From positions 186,001 to 250,000 of the forward strand of contig NZ_BTPE01000004.1 in assembly GCF_036245645.1 (NCBI RefSeq): a DNA stretch of 64,000 bases. Reading direction: 5' to 3'. This DNA is from Algoriphagus taiwanensis. GTDB lineage: Bacteria; Bacteroidota; Bacteroidia; Cytophagales; Cyclobacteriaceae. A model generated the notes under the pieces. It ran no database searches. It was not told where the DNA came from and saw nothing but the letters and a program-made list of their open reading frames with translations. Positions 8,890 to 17,693 of the stretch are shown in pieces; the stretch's first letter is position 1; the number at the start of each line of letters is the position of its first letter. Made by a program: the position numbers and the translations under genes.

Positions 8890-8922
8890 ATCCCGCGGGG
8901 CGAAGGCTTCGCGGGATTTTTT
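8890..8922 (+). terminator. Rho-independent terminator after the long Gfo/Idh/MocA gene
   Basis: Stem ATCCCGCG/CGCGGGAT (8890-8897 with 8910-8917) followed by six T. Located 28 bases after the stop at 8862. Confidence 0.85.
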
Positions 8923-8952
8923 ATTGATGAAATGAGAAGAGTGAGTTAGGGG

Positions 8953-9567
8953 TTACTTCCCCAGCCTCTCCAACTCCCCTTCATTCCCAATCACCTGCTC
9001 CTCGTAAACTAGGGTCCAGCCCAGGGATTGAGTCAGGACATAGAGGCGGGTGAGTTCCTCGAGGAGGCGCTGTTGGGAGTTTTTCATCAGATCGGATTTC
9101 TCGACTTGGGACCGAATTTGAGCGGTGACAGATTGTTTGATTTTGTTGTAATCCTGAGCGCTGAAGGGGTTAAAGTAACCCTGAGTCACATCATAGTACT
9201 CGATGTCGGGATAGATGTTCAGCACAGGATCGGGGAGGTTTTTGATTCGCAGGGTTTTGGTCTTGGGATCCACTTCCGTGCTGATTTTTCTGAGGTCATA
9301 TTCTACGGTTGCTTTGGCGTTGACCAGAATCAGGGCCTTTTTGTCAGAGCTGAGCAGGTTGTAGAATAGCCCCTGTGAATTGCGATAGCTGAAGATTTTG
9401 GCATAGTTGCCCTCAGTCACAATGAGCTTGCCTACCTGCTCTACCTGCTGCTGAATCAGGGCAGAATTGGCTTCGAGTTCTTTTCTTTCCTCACTTCGCT
9501 GAAAAAGGAAAAAGATACCTGCCAGAAACAGAATTAAAAGGGCGATTTTGAACAGGGAACTCTTCAT
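8953..9567 (-). CDS. DUF4230 domain protein, membrane-anchored
   Basis: 204 residues. One N-terminal membrane segment (about residues 6-23) is followed by a soluble domain recognisable as DUF4230: ATVEYDLRKI, TLRIKNLPDPVLNIYPDIEYYDV and the helical QSVTAQIRSQVEKSDL region. The family has no established function; members are common in Bacteroidota and Firmicutes. It is preceded on the same strand by an unknown multi-pass protein (gap 81 bases) and may share a transcript with it. Confidence 0.8.
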   Translation of the reverse strand: MKSSLFKIALLILFLAGIFFLFQRSEERKELEANSALIQQQVEQVGKLIVTEGNYAKIFSYRNSQGLFYNLLSSDKKALILVNAKATVEYDLRKISTEVDPKTKTLRIKNLPDPVLNIYPDIEYYDVTQGYFNPFSAQDYNKIKQSVTAQIRSQVEKSDLMKNSQQRLLEELTRLYVLTQSLGWTLVYEEQVIGNEGELERLGK

Positions 9568-9648
9568 GGAGTCAAATTTTTCGGAATTTGGAGAAATTGG
9601 CTTAGCTATCCAATTCCTGATGGAAAGAGGTCATTTTTTTGAAGTCAC

Positions 9649-10890
9649 CTAGAAGAAAATTCCTGCCAGTTTTTTGAGCAAATCCAAAAGTGGGATTTCC
9701 AGAGCAAAGACAAACAGAAGAGGAAACAGAACCAAAACCAAGGTTGCCACCATCGATTTGAGGTTGAATGGATAAGGGGTCATCTTTTTGACGGCCTCAT
9801 ACACTGCCTGAATGTCTGCAGCGGAGGAAGCGTCCGGGCTACCCAATATTTCCTCGGGGGTGGTTTTTCCGGAGCTGATCCATTTCTTTTCAAACTCCCT
9901 ATGATGCCTTGAAATGAGTGCATGGTAGTCATAAATCCCCTTGATTCTCGCCTTATTCAGTATGGTTATAAAATGAATGAGTGGGAGCAGATTGATCAGA
10001 ATACACAGAATTGCGAAAAGTGCAATCAAAGGGTAATGGTCATGGAGATGGAGTCCCTGGAAAATCACCCGCTCGGCCATAATCCCTGAAAAGACTATGC
10101 TCAAAGCCAAAGTAAAGATGCTGAAGGGCATGGGAGGCTCGCCCAAAAAACCCAAACCCCCGGATTGGTCAGGGTGGGTCGTTATAATCGCCAAATCAGC
10201 ACGGGAAATCTTTCGCATCATTCGGCTCCAAATGATCCATCTCCAAATCCACCGAAGAATCATAAACTGGAAAATCGGATAGCTCACATAGGCAGCCCAA
10301 ATCCCCGCTAAGGAATGCTCAGATGGATCTGCAGGATTAGGATAGGCCCAGGTAGTCATTTCAACAGAATTGACATGAATCCGGAAAAGGAGATAGGAAA
10401 GAATAAGTAAAATGATCACCAAATCTCCCCAAATGGATTCTCCCAATCGATCTGCGTCCAATTTTGCTGCTTCAAACTTGGCCTTCCCAGATTCGGAAAG
10501 GAGATTGGATCGCTCAAATTGGTTAAGTGTCAGCTTGACCCGTTTGTCCACGATCACCTCAGAGACTAAGAGAAGGGGAATCACCAAAAGAAAACGGATA
10601 GCAGAAGCGAATTCTACCAGAAAAGGGACCTCTACCTTGTTTCCCAAGTGTAATCCTTCGACTAAGCTAAGAACCAGTAGGGGGAGATAGCTAAATAGGG
10701 TAAAAAACAGGATTTGCCTTAGAATAGAGGGCTTTTCCGGAAGAATCACCCCAATTCCTCTAAGGAATTTATAGAGTAATCCCCCTCGGGTGATTGAAAA
10801 TTCGGAATCAGGGATAGACGTGGGCATAAATCTTGGAACAAAGACTTGACTAGTAAAAGGTACTTCAATAGGAGGAAATCTGCCCTCCAC
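9649..10890 (-). CDS. Multi-pass membrane protein of unknown function
   Basis: About 413 residues if the GTG at 10890 is used; an ATG at 10827 would give a 392-residue form and is a serious alternative. I do not recognise the family. Roughly seven hydrophobic segments are visible, including a pair after PSILRQILFF, one near LVIILLILSYLLF, a Trp/Arg-rich FMILRWIWRWIIWSRMM, and a last helix VATLVLVLFPLLFVFAL. Between helices lie conserved-looking polar stretches such as ITTHPDQSGGLGFLGEPP and HRREF-like basic residues in a cytoplasmic loop. No catalytic motif seen. DUF4230 gene follows on the same strand. Confidence 0.65.
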   Translation of the reverse strand: MEGRFPPIEVPFTSQVFVPRFMPTSIPDSEFSITRGGLLYKFLRGIGVILPEKPSILRQILFFTLFSYLPLLVLSLVEGLHLGNKVEVPFLVEFASAIRFLLVIPLLLVSEVIVDKRVKLTLNQFERSNLLSESGKAKFEAAKLDADRLGESIWGDLVIILLILSYLLFRIHVNSVEMTTWAYPNPADPSEHSLAGIWAAYVSYPIFQFMILRWIWRWIIWSRMMRKISRADLAIITTHPDQSGGLGFLGEPPMPFSIFTLALSIVFSGIMAERVIFQGLHLHDHYPLIALFAILCILINLLPLIHFITILNKARIKGIYDYHALISRHHREFEKKWISSGKTTPEEILGSPDASSAADIQAVYEAVKKMTPYPFNLKSMVATLVLVLFPLLFVFALEIPLLDLLKKLAGIFF

Positions 10891-10969
10891 TTTCCTGAAA
10901 AATAGTCATCATTCCCTCATTTTTCACTTTTTTCTCCAGCATCAGAAAAGTATGGGTTTGGAGAGTTCG

Positions 10970-11000
10970 AAAAAAAAGGGTTTTGAACTGCTCAAAACCC
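10970..11000 (-). terminator. Terminator of the nitrilase gene
   Basis: On the minus strand the arms GGGTTTTGA and TCAAAACCC (11000-10992 and 10986-10978) form a hairpin followed by a run of T (10977-10970). It starts 26 bases after the nitrilase stop. Confidence 0.75.
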
Positions 11001-11025
11001 CGATTGAAATAGAAGAAAAAAAAAC

Positions 11026-11979
11026 CTATTCTTCATAGAAAACTGAGCTTTGTCTGTCTCGATTCACCGAAAGCTGAAGCACATCCGGTCGGGAATAGTG
11101 GCCTACCGGATCGAAGTTTTGTCGCTCTTCCAACACCCGATTGAAATCCAGAGTTTGATACAAAAGTCCTTCCTGATCCGCCACCGGTTCCAAAATCCAT
11201 TTGCCATCCGGCCCAGCGATGCAGCTTCCTCCATTAGCCAGCACTTCCGGACAATTTTCCAAAATCACATCCAGATGAGGCGTATCGGGCAGGAAATCAC
11301 TTTTTCGCATCAGACTGGATACGGAAATCACAAACGAGCGGCTTTCTTGGGCGATCATTCGGGTGATATTTTCCGTGTTTCGGACAGCTCCAGGCCAAAC
11401 GGCCACATGGAGATTTTCTCCCAAGCCATACAAAGCCGTTCTAGCGAGTGGCATCCAGTTTTCCCAGCAATTCAGTCCACCGACCGTAAAAGCCTTGAGT
11501 GGATGAACCCGAAGTCCATGGCCGTCACCCGGAGACCAGGTCAAGCGCTCGTCATAAGTGGGTTGGAGTTTGCGATGCACAGAGCAGATTTCACCCTGAG
11601 GATTGATGTAGACTAAAGAGCAATACAGGCTGTGTCCACCCCGGTCAGTCGGCCGCTCAATGATCCCAAGGTAAACGGCGATTTGATGGGTTTTTGCAGC
11701 TTCCTGGATGGGTTTCAGGTCTTCTTTTTCGATCTGAACGGCATTTTGGGCATAGTGAGCATGGATTTCTTTTTGGATCCTTTCGTCCCATGCAGAGGCA
11801 TGCGTGATGCTGAGCCACCAGGGATATCCGGGCACTAGCCCTTCTCCAAACACAATCAGTTCAGCTCCCTGTGAGGCTGCTTCACTCATCGATTCGAGGA
11901 CCTTTTTCAAGGTGGCATTTTTATCCAGCCACACGGGGGCTATTTGGGCTAGGGCGACTTTGAGCTGATTTACTGACAT
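11026..11979 (-). CDS. Nitrilase / carbon-nitrogen hydrolase
   Basis: 317 residues, a full nitrilase-superfamily domain. The catalytic triad is visible: Glu46 in VFGEGLVPGYP, Lys137 in HRKLQPTYDER and Cys171 in LNCWENWMP. The NCWEN context and the GYP sequence after the glutamate fit true nitrilases (nitrile to carboxylate plus ammonia) or cyanide/aliphatic-type relatives better than amidases. Cytoplasmic; no signal peptide. A pseudogenised VOC gene lies just upstream on the same strand (15-base gap), but no functional link is evident. Confidence 0.9.
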   Translation of the reverse strand: MSVNQLKVALAQIAPVWLDKNATLKKVLESMSEAASQGAELIVFGEGLVPGYPWWLSITHASAWDERIQKEIHAHYAQNAVQIEKEDLKPIQEAAKTHQIAVYLGIIERPTDRGGHSLYCSLVYINPQGEICSVHRKLQPTYDERLTWSPGDGHGLRVHPLKAFTVGGLNCWENWMPLARTALYGLGENLHVAVWPGAVRNTENITRMIAQESRSFVISVSSLMRKSDFLPDTPHLDVILENCPEVLANGGSCIAGPDGKWILEPVADQEGLLYQTLDFNRVLEERQNFDPVGHYSRPDVLQLSVNRDRQSSVFYEE

Positions 11980-11994
11980 TCCGTTGTTTTTAGA

Positions 11995-12425
11995 TTATTC
12001 CTCTCCTGATTTCAGATCGTAATTGACCATCCAGCTGATTCCAAAGCGATCTTCAAAGCTGCCGAAATAAGCTCCCCAGAAGGTTTTTTGGTACTCCATC
12101 TCTACTCTTCCTCCTTGGGAAAGTTCCCAAAAGTATCTTTCTCCTTCTTCCTTGCTGGGAGCATCAATGGAGATGTAGTTGTGATTGCCTTTCACCCAGT
12201 GATGCCCCATGCTTGGGCTGGTGTCGCTGGCCATTATTTTTACCTGGTCATTGATTCGAAGAGAGGCATGCATGACTCTCTGCTTCTCTGCTTCGGGGAT
12301 TTCCATTCCTGGAATTTCTCCAAAATAGCCAATGGGCCCTTCAAATTCTCCACCAAGTCGGATTGGTAAAATCGCATGGCCTCCTCAGCCGTGCCGTCAA
12401 AATTGAGGTAAGGGTAAAGTTTCAT
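11995..12425 (-). pseudogene. PhnB-like VOC family protein, single-base frameshift
   Basis: Two overlapping minus-strand frames together give one complete PhnB/glyoxalase-like protein of about 143 residues. Frame one opens at 12425 with KLYPYLNFDGTAEEAMRFYQ; the homology then continues in another frame as GGEFEGPIGYFGEIPG, joining MEIPEAEKQRVMHASLRIND. The switch point is at about 12357, where inserting one C on the minus strand (GACTT to GACCTT) restores a continuous frame. Everything else, including the C-terminal FGISWMVNYD, is intact, so the lesion is recent or is a base-calling error in the source. Family members bind small substrates in a VOC fold; many are annotated as demethylubiquinone methyltransferase-like without proof. 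Confidence 0.85.
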
Positions 12426-12506
12426 TTTTGTGCGGGGTCTTGGGAAAGAAAGGGTAAAAGTTAAGGTTTTTGGATATGGAATCGGGAAAAAATGAAGCGG
12501 GCTTCT

Positions 12507-13085
12507 TTAGGTTTTGAAGATTTTATCCACCCGCATGGAAAGAATCCCCAAAATCAAACCCAAGGCAGCCAAGATAAAAGCAAAAGTCAGTTGAAAATAA
12601 GAAACGGAAATGGAACCCAAGCAAAGCCCCAATCCTGCCAACCAGACCAAATGCCCTTGCCAGGCTCTTGCTGGTGCTTTTCGGCTTGGGTTTTTCATAG
12701 GTTCTTCTTGAACAATAGGCTTGAAATAATCACGGTACTGCCAAAGCAAAATTCCATTAAGCAGTAACAAGACTGCCAAAACATAGGGAGTTCCTCTCCA
12801 ATTTTGGGAGATGGTAACCATCAGAATGTTTAAAATCATCGGGACAAGCATGATTCCGCCGAGGAGTTTGTATCGGGTGGTGATGAGCATAAATCCGATT
12901 ATGATTTGACAGATGGCAATGAATTGGGCATAAAAGCCCAAATCAAACTCTACCAATCGCTCGACTAACCAAGGAGGTCCGATCCATTGGATAAAATTGT
13001 GCCCTTCGTATAATTTGACCATCCCGGCACCCCAAAAGGTAAAACCTAGAAAGGCAGAGATGCCCTGGACAAAGAATGATTTCAT
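12507..13085 (-). CDS. DoxX-like membrane protein
   Basis: 192 residues from the ATG at 13085; a TTG at 13145 would add 20 residues that look non-native. The N-terminal half has four membrane segments in DoxX order (VQGISAFLGFTFWGAGMVKLYEG, IAICQIIIGFMLITT, ILNILMVTIS, VLAVLLLLNGILLW). After a polar, proline/lysine linker there are two more hydrophobic helices (about 145-185), which standard DoxX proteins lack. DoxX-related proteins act at the quinone pool in some species, but most are uncharacterised. Confidence 0.7.
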   Translation of the reverse strand: MKSFFVQGISAFLGFTFWGAGMVKLYEGHNFIQWIGPPWLVERLVEFDLGFYAQFIAICQIIIGFMLITTRYKLLGGIMLVPMILNILMVTISQNWRGTPYVLAVLLLLNGILLWQYRDYFKPIVQEEPMKNPSRKAPARAWQGHLVWLAGLGLCLGSISVSYFQLTFAFILAALGLILGILSMRVDKIFKT

Positions 13086-13185
13086 AAGCGTTTTGGGTTG
13101 GAAAGAAAAATAGGAAGCATAACCCATTGATGCAAAAATCAGCAATTTGTTACAGCCCTCCAGCTATTGAATTTGGAGTGAATTC

Positions 13186-13215
13186 TTGGGAATCCTTCTG
13201 CTATTTTTATTTTCG
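13186..13215 (+). promoter_or_regulatory. Candidate Bacteroidota promoter
   Basis: TTG (13186-13188), a 19-base spacer and TATTTTCG (13208-13215) fit the -33/-7 pattern with one mismatch. Start codon of the next gene is 22 bases downstream. Confidence 0.45.
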
Positions 13216-13236
13216 TAACAACAAACTTTTGAATCT

Positions 13237-13779
13237 ATGTCAGCAAGTGAACTGGGGGTGGGAAGCCGGATAGGTCACCCCAAATTTGGATCTGGGGTCA
13301 TTGTATCCGTTGATGCCAGCTATTACAAAATTTACTTTTCCTCCATCGAGGAGGTGAAAACTCTCGCAAGAGACTACGAAGGCTTTACAGTAGAGGAGGC
13401 CAAAGTGCCGGATTTTCCCATGCTTACGATGAAGGACGTGGAAAAAGCCATTCGGGAAGCGCTCTTGGCCACTTCGGAAAGAGCTCCCCTGGTGCCCTTG
13501 GGAGGAAAATGGATGGGCGGTACTCTGGTCATCGAACCCTACGATAATAACCTTCAGAGCAAGGAGATTCCCATTGAGACTTTTTTTCATAAGATCGTTA
13601 TGGTCCGTGAAAAGCTCCGGGTTTTGGAACAAAACATCAATAACCACCCCAAGCTAGACGATGAGGATAGGGTGGGACTTCAGCAATACATCACTCGATG
13701 CTATGGATCCCTGACCACCTTCAATGTCCTTTTTGCCTACAAAGAGGACCAATTCAAAGGAAGCGGAGGAAAGGACTAA
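13237..13779 (+). CDS. Conserved hypothetical protein with UvrD-tail-like N-terminal motif
   Basis: 180 residues, cytoplasmic. The first 45 residues (GVGSRIGHPKFGSGVIVSVD...YKIYF) resemble the Tudor-like C-terminal tail of UvrD/PcrA helicases, which contacts RNA polymerase. The remainder is unfamiliar: a glycine-rich GGKWMGGTLVIEPYD, a helical REKLRVLEQNINNH, and a C-terminal QQYITRCYGSLTTFNVLF. Proteins of this build occur in Bacteroidota without assigned function. Own candidate promoter upstream and a clear terminator downstream indicate a single-gene unit. Confidence 0.72.
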   Translation: MSASELGVGSRIGHPKFGSGVIVSVDASYYKIYFSSIEEVKTLARDYEGFTVEEAKVPDFPMLTMKDVEKAIREALLATSERAPLVPLGGKWMGGTLVIEPYDNNLQSKEIPIETFFHKIVMVREKLRVLEQNINNHPKLDDEDRVGLQQYITRCYGSLTTFNVLFAYKEDQFKGSGGKD

Positions 13780-13830
13780 ACTTGGGGAAATGTGTCACTC
13801 CGGCAGTTGCGATTAAAGACTACTGGTGGA

Positions 13831-13861
13831 AAACCTGCTCTGACTTGAAGCAGGTTTTTTT
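13831..13861 (+). terminator. Rho-independent terminator
   Basis: AAACCTGCT (13831-13839) pairs with AGCAGGTTT (13849-13857), then a T run. It ends the hypothetical gene at 13237 and lies just 11 bases before the xylanase start. Confidence 0.85.
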
Positions 13862-13871
13862 ATATTCCTAG

Positions 13872-14960
13872 ATGAAAAACCTACTTCAGAGCCTATTGCC
13901 TTTTATTCTTTTGTTTTCCTGTCAAAGCCCCAAAGAGCAGGGATTAAAAGATCATTTTGAAAGTGACTTTTTTATCGGAGCTGCGCTCAATATGCGGCAG
14001 GTCAATGGAACCGAAAAGGGGGCGGACTCCCTGCTATTAATGCATTTCAGTTCGATCACCTCAGAAAATGGACTCAAGTGGGGACCTGTTCAACCCAAGC
14101 AGGGAGAGTATCGCTTTGATTTTGGTGATGCTTTTGTGGAAATGGGAGAAAAGATGGGGGCATTCATTGTCGGTCACACTTTGGTTTGGCATCAGCTGAC
14201 ACCCGAGTGGGTTTTTCAGGATGGGGAGGGGAGATTTTTGGATAGGGAAAATCTCTTGAACCGCATGGAGGGTCATATTTCTACCTTGGTGGGAAGATAC
14301 AAAGGAAGAATCCATGCTTGGGATGTGGTCAATGAGGCCTTTGAAGATGACGGCAGCTGGAGAAAAACCCATTGGTACAACCTGATCGGAGAAGACTATA
14401 TCGAAAGGGCTTTTCGCAAGGCGAATGAAATCGACCCGGAAGCTCAGCTGATTTACAACGACTACAATGTCTGGAAACCGGAAAAGAGAAAGGCCATTTT
14501 GGATATGGCCAAGGCATTGAAAGCCAAAGGTGTCCGGATAGATGGAATCGGCATGCAGGGGCACTATCGGCTCAATTCTCCCAGCTTGGAACAAATCGAG
14601 CAGGCTATTTTGGATATTCATGAGGCAGGCTTTGAGGTGCATATCACCGAATTGGATGTGGATGTCCTTCCCAGACCTACAGATGTGGAGGGGGCGGATT
14701 TGTCCATCAATTTTGCCGAGTCAGAGGAATGGAACCCTTTCAAAGAAGGAATATCTCCTGAGCAGGAAAAGGAACTGGTAGACCGCTATATTTCTCTTTT
14801 TGACCTATTTCAAAAACATGGGGATAAAATTTCCCGGGTGACTTTTTGGGGATTGCATGACGGAAGCAGCTGGTTAAACAATTGGCCAGTCAGAGGGAGG
14901 ACTAATTATCCTTTGCTTTTTGATCGGGATAAGCGGCTCAAAAGCCGGTTTTTGGAATGA
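13872..14960 (+). CDS. GH10 endo-1,4-beta-xylanase, lipoprotein
   Basis: 362 residues. The lipobox LLFSCQSP (Cys near residue 17) places it on the outer membrane surface or periplasmic face. The rest is one GH10 TIM barrel: HTLVWHQLTPEW, the acid/base glutamate in WDVVNEAF (about 155) and the nucleophile in HITELDVD (about 260), then VTFWGLHDGSSWLNNWP. GH10 enzymes cut xylan internally by a retaining mechanism. No SusC/SusD pair or other hemicellulase lies nearby, so it is not part of a visible polysaccharide locus. The secreted alpha/beta hydrolase at 28422 could be a distant partner. Confidence 0.95.
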   Translation: MKNLLQSLLPFILLFSCQSPKEQGLKDHFESDFFIGAALNMRQVNGTEKGADSLLLMHFSSITSENGLKWGPVQPKQGEYRFDFGDAFVEMGEKMGAFIVGHTLVWHQLTPEWVFQDGEGRFLDRENLLNRMEGHISTLVGRYKGRIHAWDVVNEAFEDDGSWRKTHWYNLIGEDYIERAFRKANEIDPEAQLIYNDYNVWKPEKRKAILDMAKALKAKGVRIDGIGMQGHYRLNSPSLEQIEQAILDIHEAGFEVHITELDVDVLPRPTDVEGADLSINFAESEEWNPFKEGISPEQEKELVDRYISLFDLFQKHGDKISRVTFWGLHDGSSWLNNWPVRGRTNYPLLFDRDKRLKSRFLE

Positions 14961-15006
14961 TTTCCAGGTCAAATGCAGCATTTTTTCTGGGGATTTCAGT
15001 CCTTTT

Positions 15007-15020
15007 GTGACCAAAGTCAC
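15007..15020. promoter_or_regulatory. Palindrome GTGAC-N4-GTCAC, Crp/Fnr-like operator candidate
   Basis: Perfect five-base arms GTGAC (15007-15011) and GTCAC (15016-15020), 47 bases after the xylanase stop and 231 bases before the YceI operon. Half-sites resemble the TGTGA/TCACA class recognised by Crp/Fnr proteins. Function not shown. Confidence 0.35.
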
Positions 15021-15145
15021 CAAAAACCAACTTTTATTTTAAAAATTTAGATTGGTAAGGAATTTTAATTTGTTTTAATGTAAATTTTGGAATTATATTT
15101 TATTTTTAATACCAATAGTTCAAAATAACCGAATATAATTTTAAA

Positions 15146-15198
15146 AATGTCAGTTTCTCAGATGTGATCAATCATAGTTAAAGCTGACATTCGTCACA
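15146..15198. promoter_or_regulatory. Nested inverted repeats in the leader of the YceI operon
   Basis: AATGTCAG (15146-15153) is repeated inverted as CTGACATT (15184-15191), and within the same span TGTGA (15163-15167) faces TCACA (15194-15198). The surrounding 290 bases are strongly AT-rich and contain no gene. This could be a regulator-binding region or an RNA fold upstream of the start at 15251. Confidence 0.35.
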
Positions 15199-15250
15199 TT
15201 TTTATTTGGCACCACTGCGGAGTTTAGCATCATCAAAATTAACCCAAACG

Positions 15251-15829
15251 ATGATGAAAATCTCCAAAATCAAATCAGCAATACTCCTGGTCTTTTTGTT
15301 TTTACTGGGCTCAGAGGCGAGTTTTTCTCAGGCAAAATACGTGATGTCGGCAAGCCCATTACTCAAAATCGAGGGCGGCTCAACTCTGCACGATTGGCAT
15401 ATGGAAACTAATCAAGCCAAGGGAGAAGGGGTGTTTCTTCTGGAAGCTGGTAAGTTAAAAACCGTCCAATCACTCACTATTTCCTTTCAGGCAGAAAGCC
15501 TCAAAAGCGGTACCTCAGGATTGGATAAAAACGCATACAAAGCACTCAAAACCAACTCCCACAAAGAGATCAAATTCACACTAAAAGAGCTTTCAGGTTC
15601 TGGCACCACCTTCACTGCCAACGGGGATTTGCTCATAGCAGGAGCAACGAAGTCGGTGAGTTTTCCGGTGAAAATGACCCCCTCAGGCAACCAAATGGTC
15701 TTTGAAGGAGAGCTGAGTACCAAGTTGACCTATTTTTCAATAGAGCCTCCTACAGCTCTATTGGGAACAGTAAAAACTGACGATGAAATAAAAATATCCT
15801 TTAAGACAGGATTTCAACCTACCCTTTAA
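15251..15829 (+). CDS. YceI family periplasmic lipid-binding-like protein
   Basis: 192 residues from the first of two adjacent ATGs (15251/15254). A signal peptide ends near EASFSQA. The mature part is a YceI lipocalin-like barrel: LLKIEGGSTLHDWHM, then SLKSGTSGLDKNAYKALKTN and KEIKFTLKEL, all characteristic. YceI proteins bind polyprenoid or quinone-like lipids in a hydrophobic tunnel. First gene of a compact three-gene operon (YceI, porin, second YceI-like), with gaps of 28 and 12 bases. Confidence 0.93.
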   Translation: MMKISKIKSAILLVFLFLLGSEASFSQAKYVMSASPLLKIEGGSTLHDWHMETNQAKGEGVFLLEAGKLKTVQSLTISFQAESLKSGTSGLDKNAYKALKTNSHKEIKFTLKELSGSGTTFTANGDLLIAGATKSVSFPVKMTPSGNQMVFEGELSTKLTYFSIEPPTALLGTVKTDDEIKISFKTGFQPTL

Positions 15830-15857
15830 AATTCAACCCTTTTAATCCAAAAATACT

Positions 15858-17147
15858 ATGAAAAAGTATCTATTCAGTGCCTTAGTTGCAGCAGGAATCT
15901 CTGCTACAGGTTTGTCCCAGGGATTGCAAAGAGATGTCCAATACTGGAGACCTTATGACCAAAGAGGTATCAATGTCTTTGAAACAAGCAAATTGGACAC
16001 CGTACCTTTTGAAGGAGTCAAAGTAAGAATTGGGGGACACTTTGCCCAGCAGCTACAAAGTCTAAGTCACAAAAACACCGCACAGGCTGTATTGAATCCT
16101 AACGGAGTAAATACCAACGAATTGATTGAGATTGGTTCTGGTAGCAATTTGGCAACAGCCAACCTGAATATCGACGTGGAACTGATGGATGGTGTCCGAT
16201 TGAATCTGATTACCTATCTGTCCTCCCGTCACCACCCAGAAACTTGGGTAAAAGGTGGATTCCTTCAATTTGACAAGCTGCCCTTTTTGGGCAATCCAGA
16301 GTGGTTTTCCAAGTACTTGACTTTGCGAGTGGGACACATGGAGATCAACTACGGGGATGCTCACTTCCGCAGAACAGACAACGGTAATGCCATGTTTAAC
16401 CCCTTCGTGGGCAACTACATCATGGATGCCTTTACCACTGAAGTAGGAGGTGATTTGACTTTCCAAAACAATGGTTTCCTGATCATGGGTGGGATCACCG
16501 GTGGAGAAATCCAAGGTGGTGTGACCCGACCTGACAACAGAAAGCTTTCTCTGATGGGAAAAGTAGGCTATGACAAGCAGCTATCTGAAGATTTCAGACT
16601 GAGACTGACCGGGTCTATCTACACTACTTCCGGATCTGCCAGAAACACCCTTTACGGTGGCGATCGAGGTGGATCCAGATATTACCTCGTGATGGAAAAC
16701 ACGCTAGCTTCTACCAGTGCCAACTTTACCTCCGGCCGTATCAATCCCGGACAGACAGACAATATTACAGCCATGGTTTTCAATCCATTCGTGAAATATA
16801 AGGGACTGGAGTTTTTCGGAAATATCGAGCAGTCCAAAGGAAAAGCTGCCAATGAAACCGAAGACAGAACCTGGAATCAACTCGGAGCAGATTTGGTCTA
16901 CAGATTTGGAAGCAACGAGAAATTCTATTTCGCAGGCAGATATAACCAGGTAAAAGGAGCCTTGGCAGGAAGTGGATTGGATGTGACTATTGACCGTACA
17001 CAGATTGGCGGGGGCTGGTTTATCTCCAAAAATATCTTGGCCAAAATTGAATACGTGAATCAAAAATACGATGGATTTGCAGCCACTGACATCAGAAACG
17101 GAGGTAAATTCAATGGAATCATGATCGAAGGTGTGGTCGGATTTTAA
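15858..17147 (+). CDS. Outer-membrane porin-like beta-barrel protein
   Basis: 429 residues with a signal peptide (about 1-20) and alternating-residue strands throughout, ending in phenylalanine (EGVVGF), as outer-membrane barrels do. Segments such as LRVGHMEINYGDAHFRRTDNG and NPFVGNYIMDAF resemble phosphate-selective/OprP-type porins of Bacteroidota. Substrate unknown. It is sandwiched between two YceI-type genes, suggesting that the barrel and the lipid-binding proteins serve one envelope process. Confidence 0.82.
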   Translation: MKKYLFSALVAAGISATGLSQGLQRDVQYWRPYDQRGINVFETSKLDTVPFEGVKVRIGGHFAQQLQSLSHKNTAQAVLNPNGVNTNELIEIGSGSNLATANLNIDVELMDGVRLNLITYLSSRHHPETWVKGGFLQFDKLPFLGNPEWFSKYLTLRVGHMEINYGDAHFRRTDNGNAMFNPFVGNYIMDAFTTEVGGDLTFQNNGFLIMGGITGGEIQGGVTRPDNRKLSLMGKVGYDKQLSEDFRLRLTGSIYTTSGSARNTLYGGDRGGSRYYLVMENTLASTSANFTSGRINPGQTDNITAMVFNPFVKYKGLEFFGNIEQSKGKAANETEDRTWNQLGADLVYRFGSNEKFYFAGRYNQVKGALAGSGLDVTIDRTQIGGGWFISKNILAKIEYVNQKYDGFAATDIRNGGKFNGIMIEGVVGF

Positions 17148-17159
17148 CTGATCATTAAG

Positions 17160-17684
17160 ATGAACAGCCTGATTTTTCTCATCCTCTTAATTCTCTCTTC
17201 TCCTTCCCAGGAGGAGGGAGAATTGGTGATTCTACACCAAAAGGTGCAGGTCAGTGGAAACACTTCACTTGGGAAATTCAACTGTGATTACATTAAAGAG
17301 GGCAGTTTTGATACCCTCAAAGTGAATAATCCAAAGGCCGGACAAGCCCTGAGTTTTCAGATTCCTATCCGGAGCTTTTCTTGTGGCAACTTCATCCTTA
17401 ACAGTGATTTTCGATCTACTCTCAAAGCAGATCAGTATCCTTTTGCCGAGGTGAAAGTCAACAACTTCAGGCAAAAATCAGGAAAAATCTACTGTCATCT
17501 CTTTCTTGATCTCGCTGGCAAAAGGCTGGAATTTCCGGATTTTATATTGGAAAAACGCAAGGAGGGGTTGGCTGGTAATTTAATTCTTGATTTTGCCACT
17601 TTGGGTCTCTCTCCTCCCAAAAAGTTGGGAGGGCTAATCAAAGTTGAAGATCAATTGGACCTGCAACTTTTATTGGGAATGTAA
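17160..17684 (+). CDS. Second YceI-like protein, diverged
   Basis: 174 residues, signal peptide 1-16. Same strand pattern as YceI proteins (LVILHQKVQVSGNTSLGKFNCDY, LSFQIPIRSFSCGN, NSDFRSTLKADQYPFAEVKV) but with the usual TxxxW replaced and two cysteines added. Third gene of the YceI-porin operon, 12 bases after the porin stop, ended by a strong terminator. It may have a different ligand from the upstream YceI protein. Confidence 0.8.
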   Translation: MNSLIFLILLILSSPSQEEGELVILHQKVQVSGNTSLGKFNCDYIKEGSFDTLKVNNPKAGQALSFQIPIRSFSCGNFILNSDFRSTLKADQYPFAEVKVNNFRQKSGKIYCHLFLDLAGKRLEFPDFILEKRKEGLAGNLILDFATLGLSPPKKLGGLIKVEDQLDLQLLLGM

Positions 17685-17693
17685 GATCAGTCA

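Noticed and set aside
12350..12365. Programmed ribosomal frameshift in the VOC gene
   Set aside because: No slippery heptamer or downstream structure is evident and the family is not known for recoding; a plain indel is simpler.
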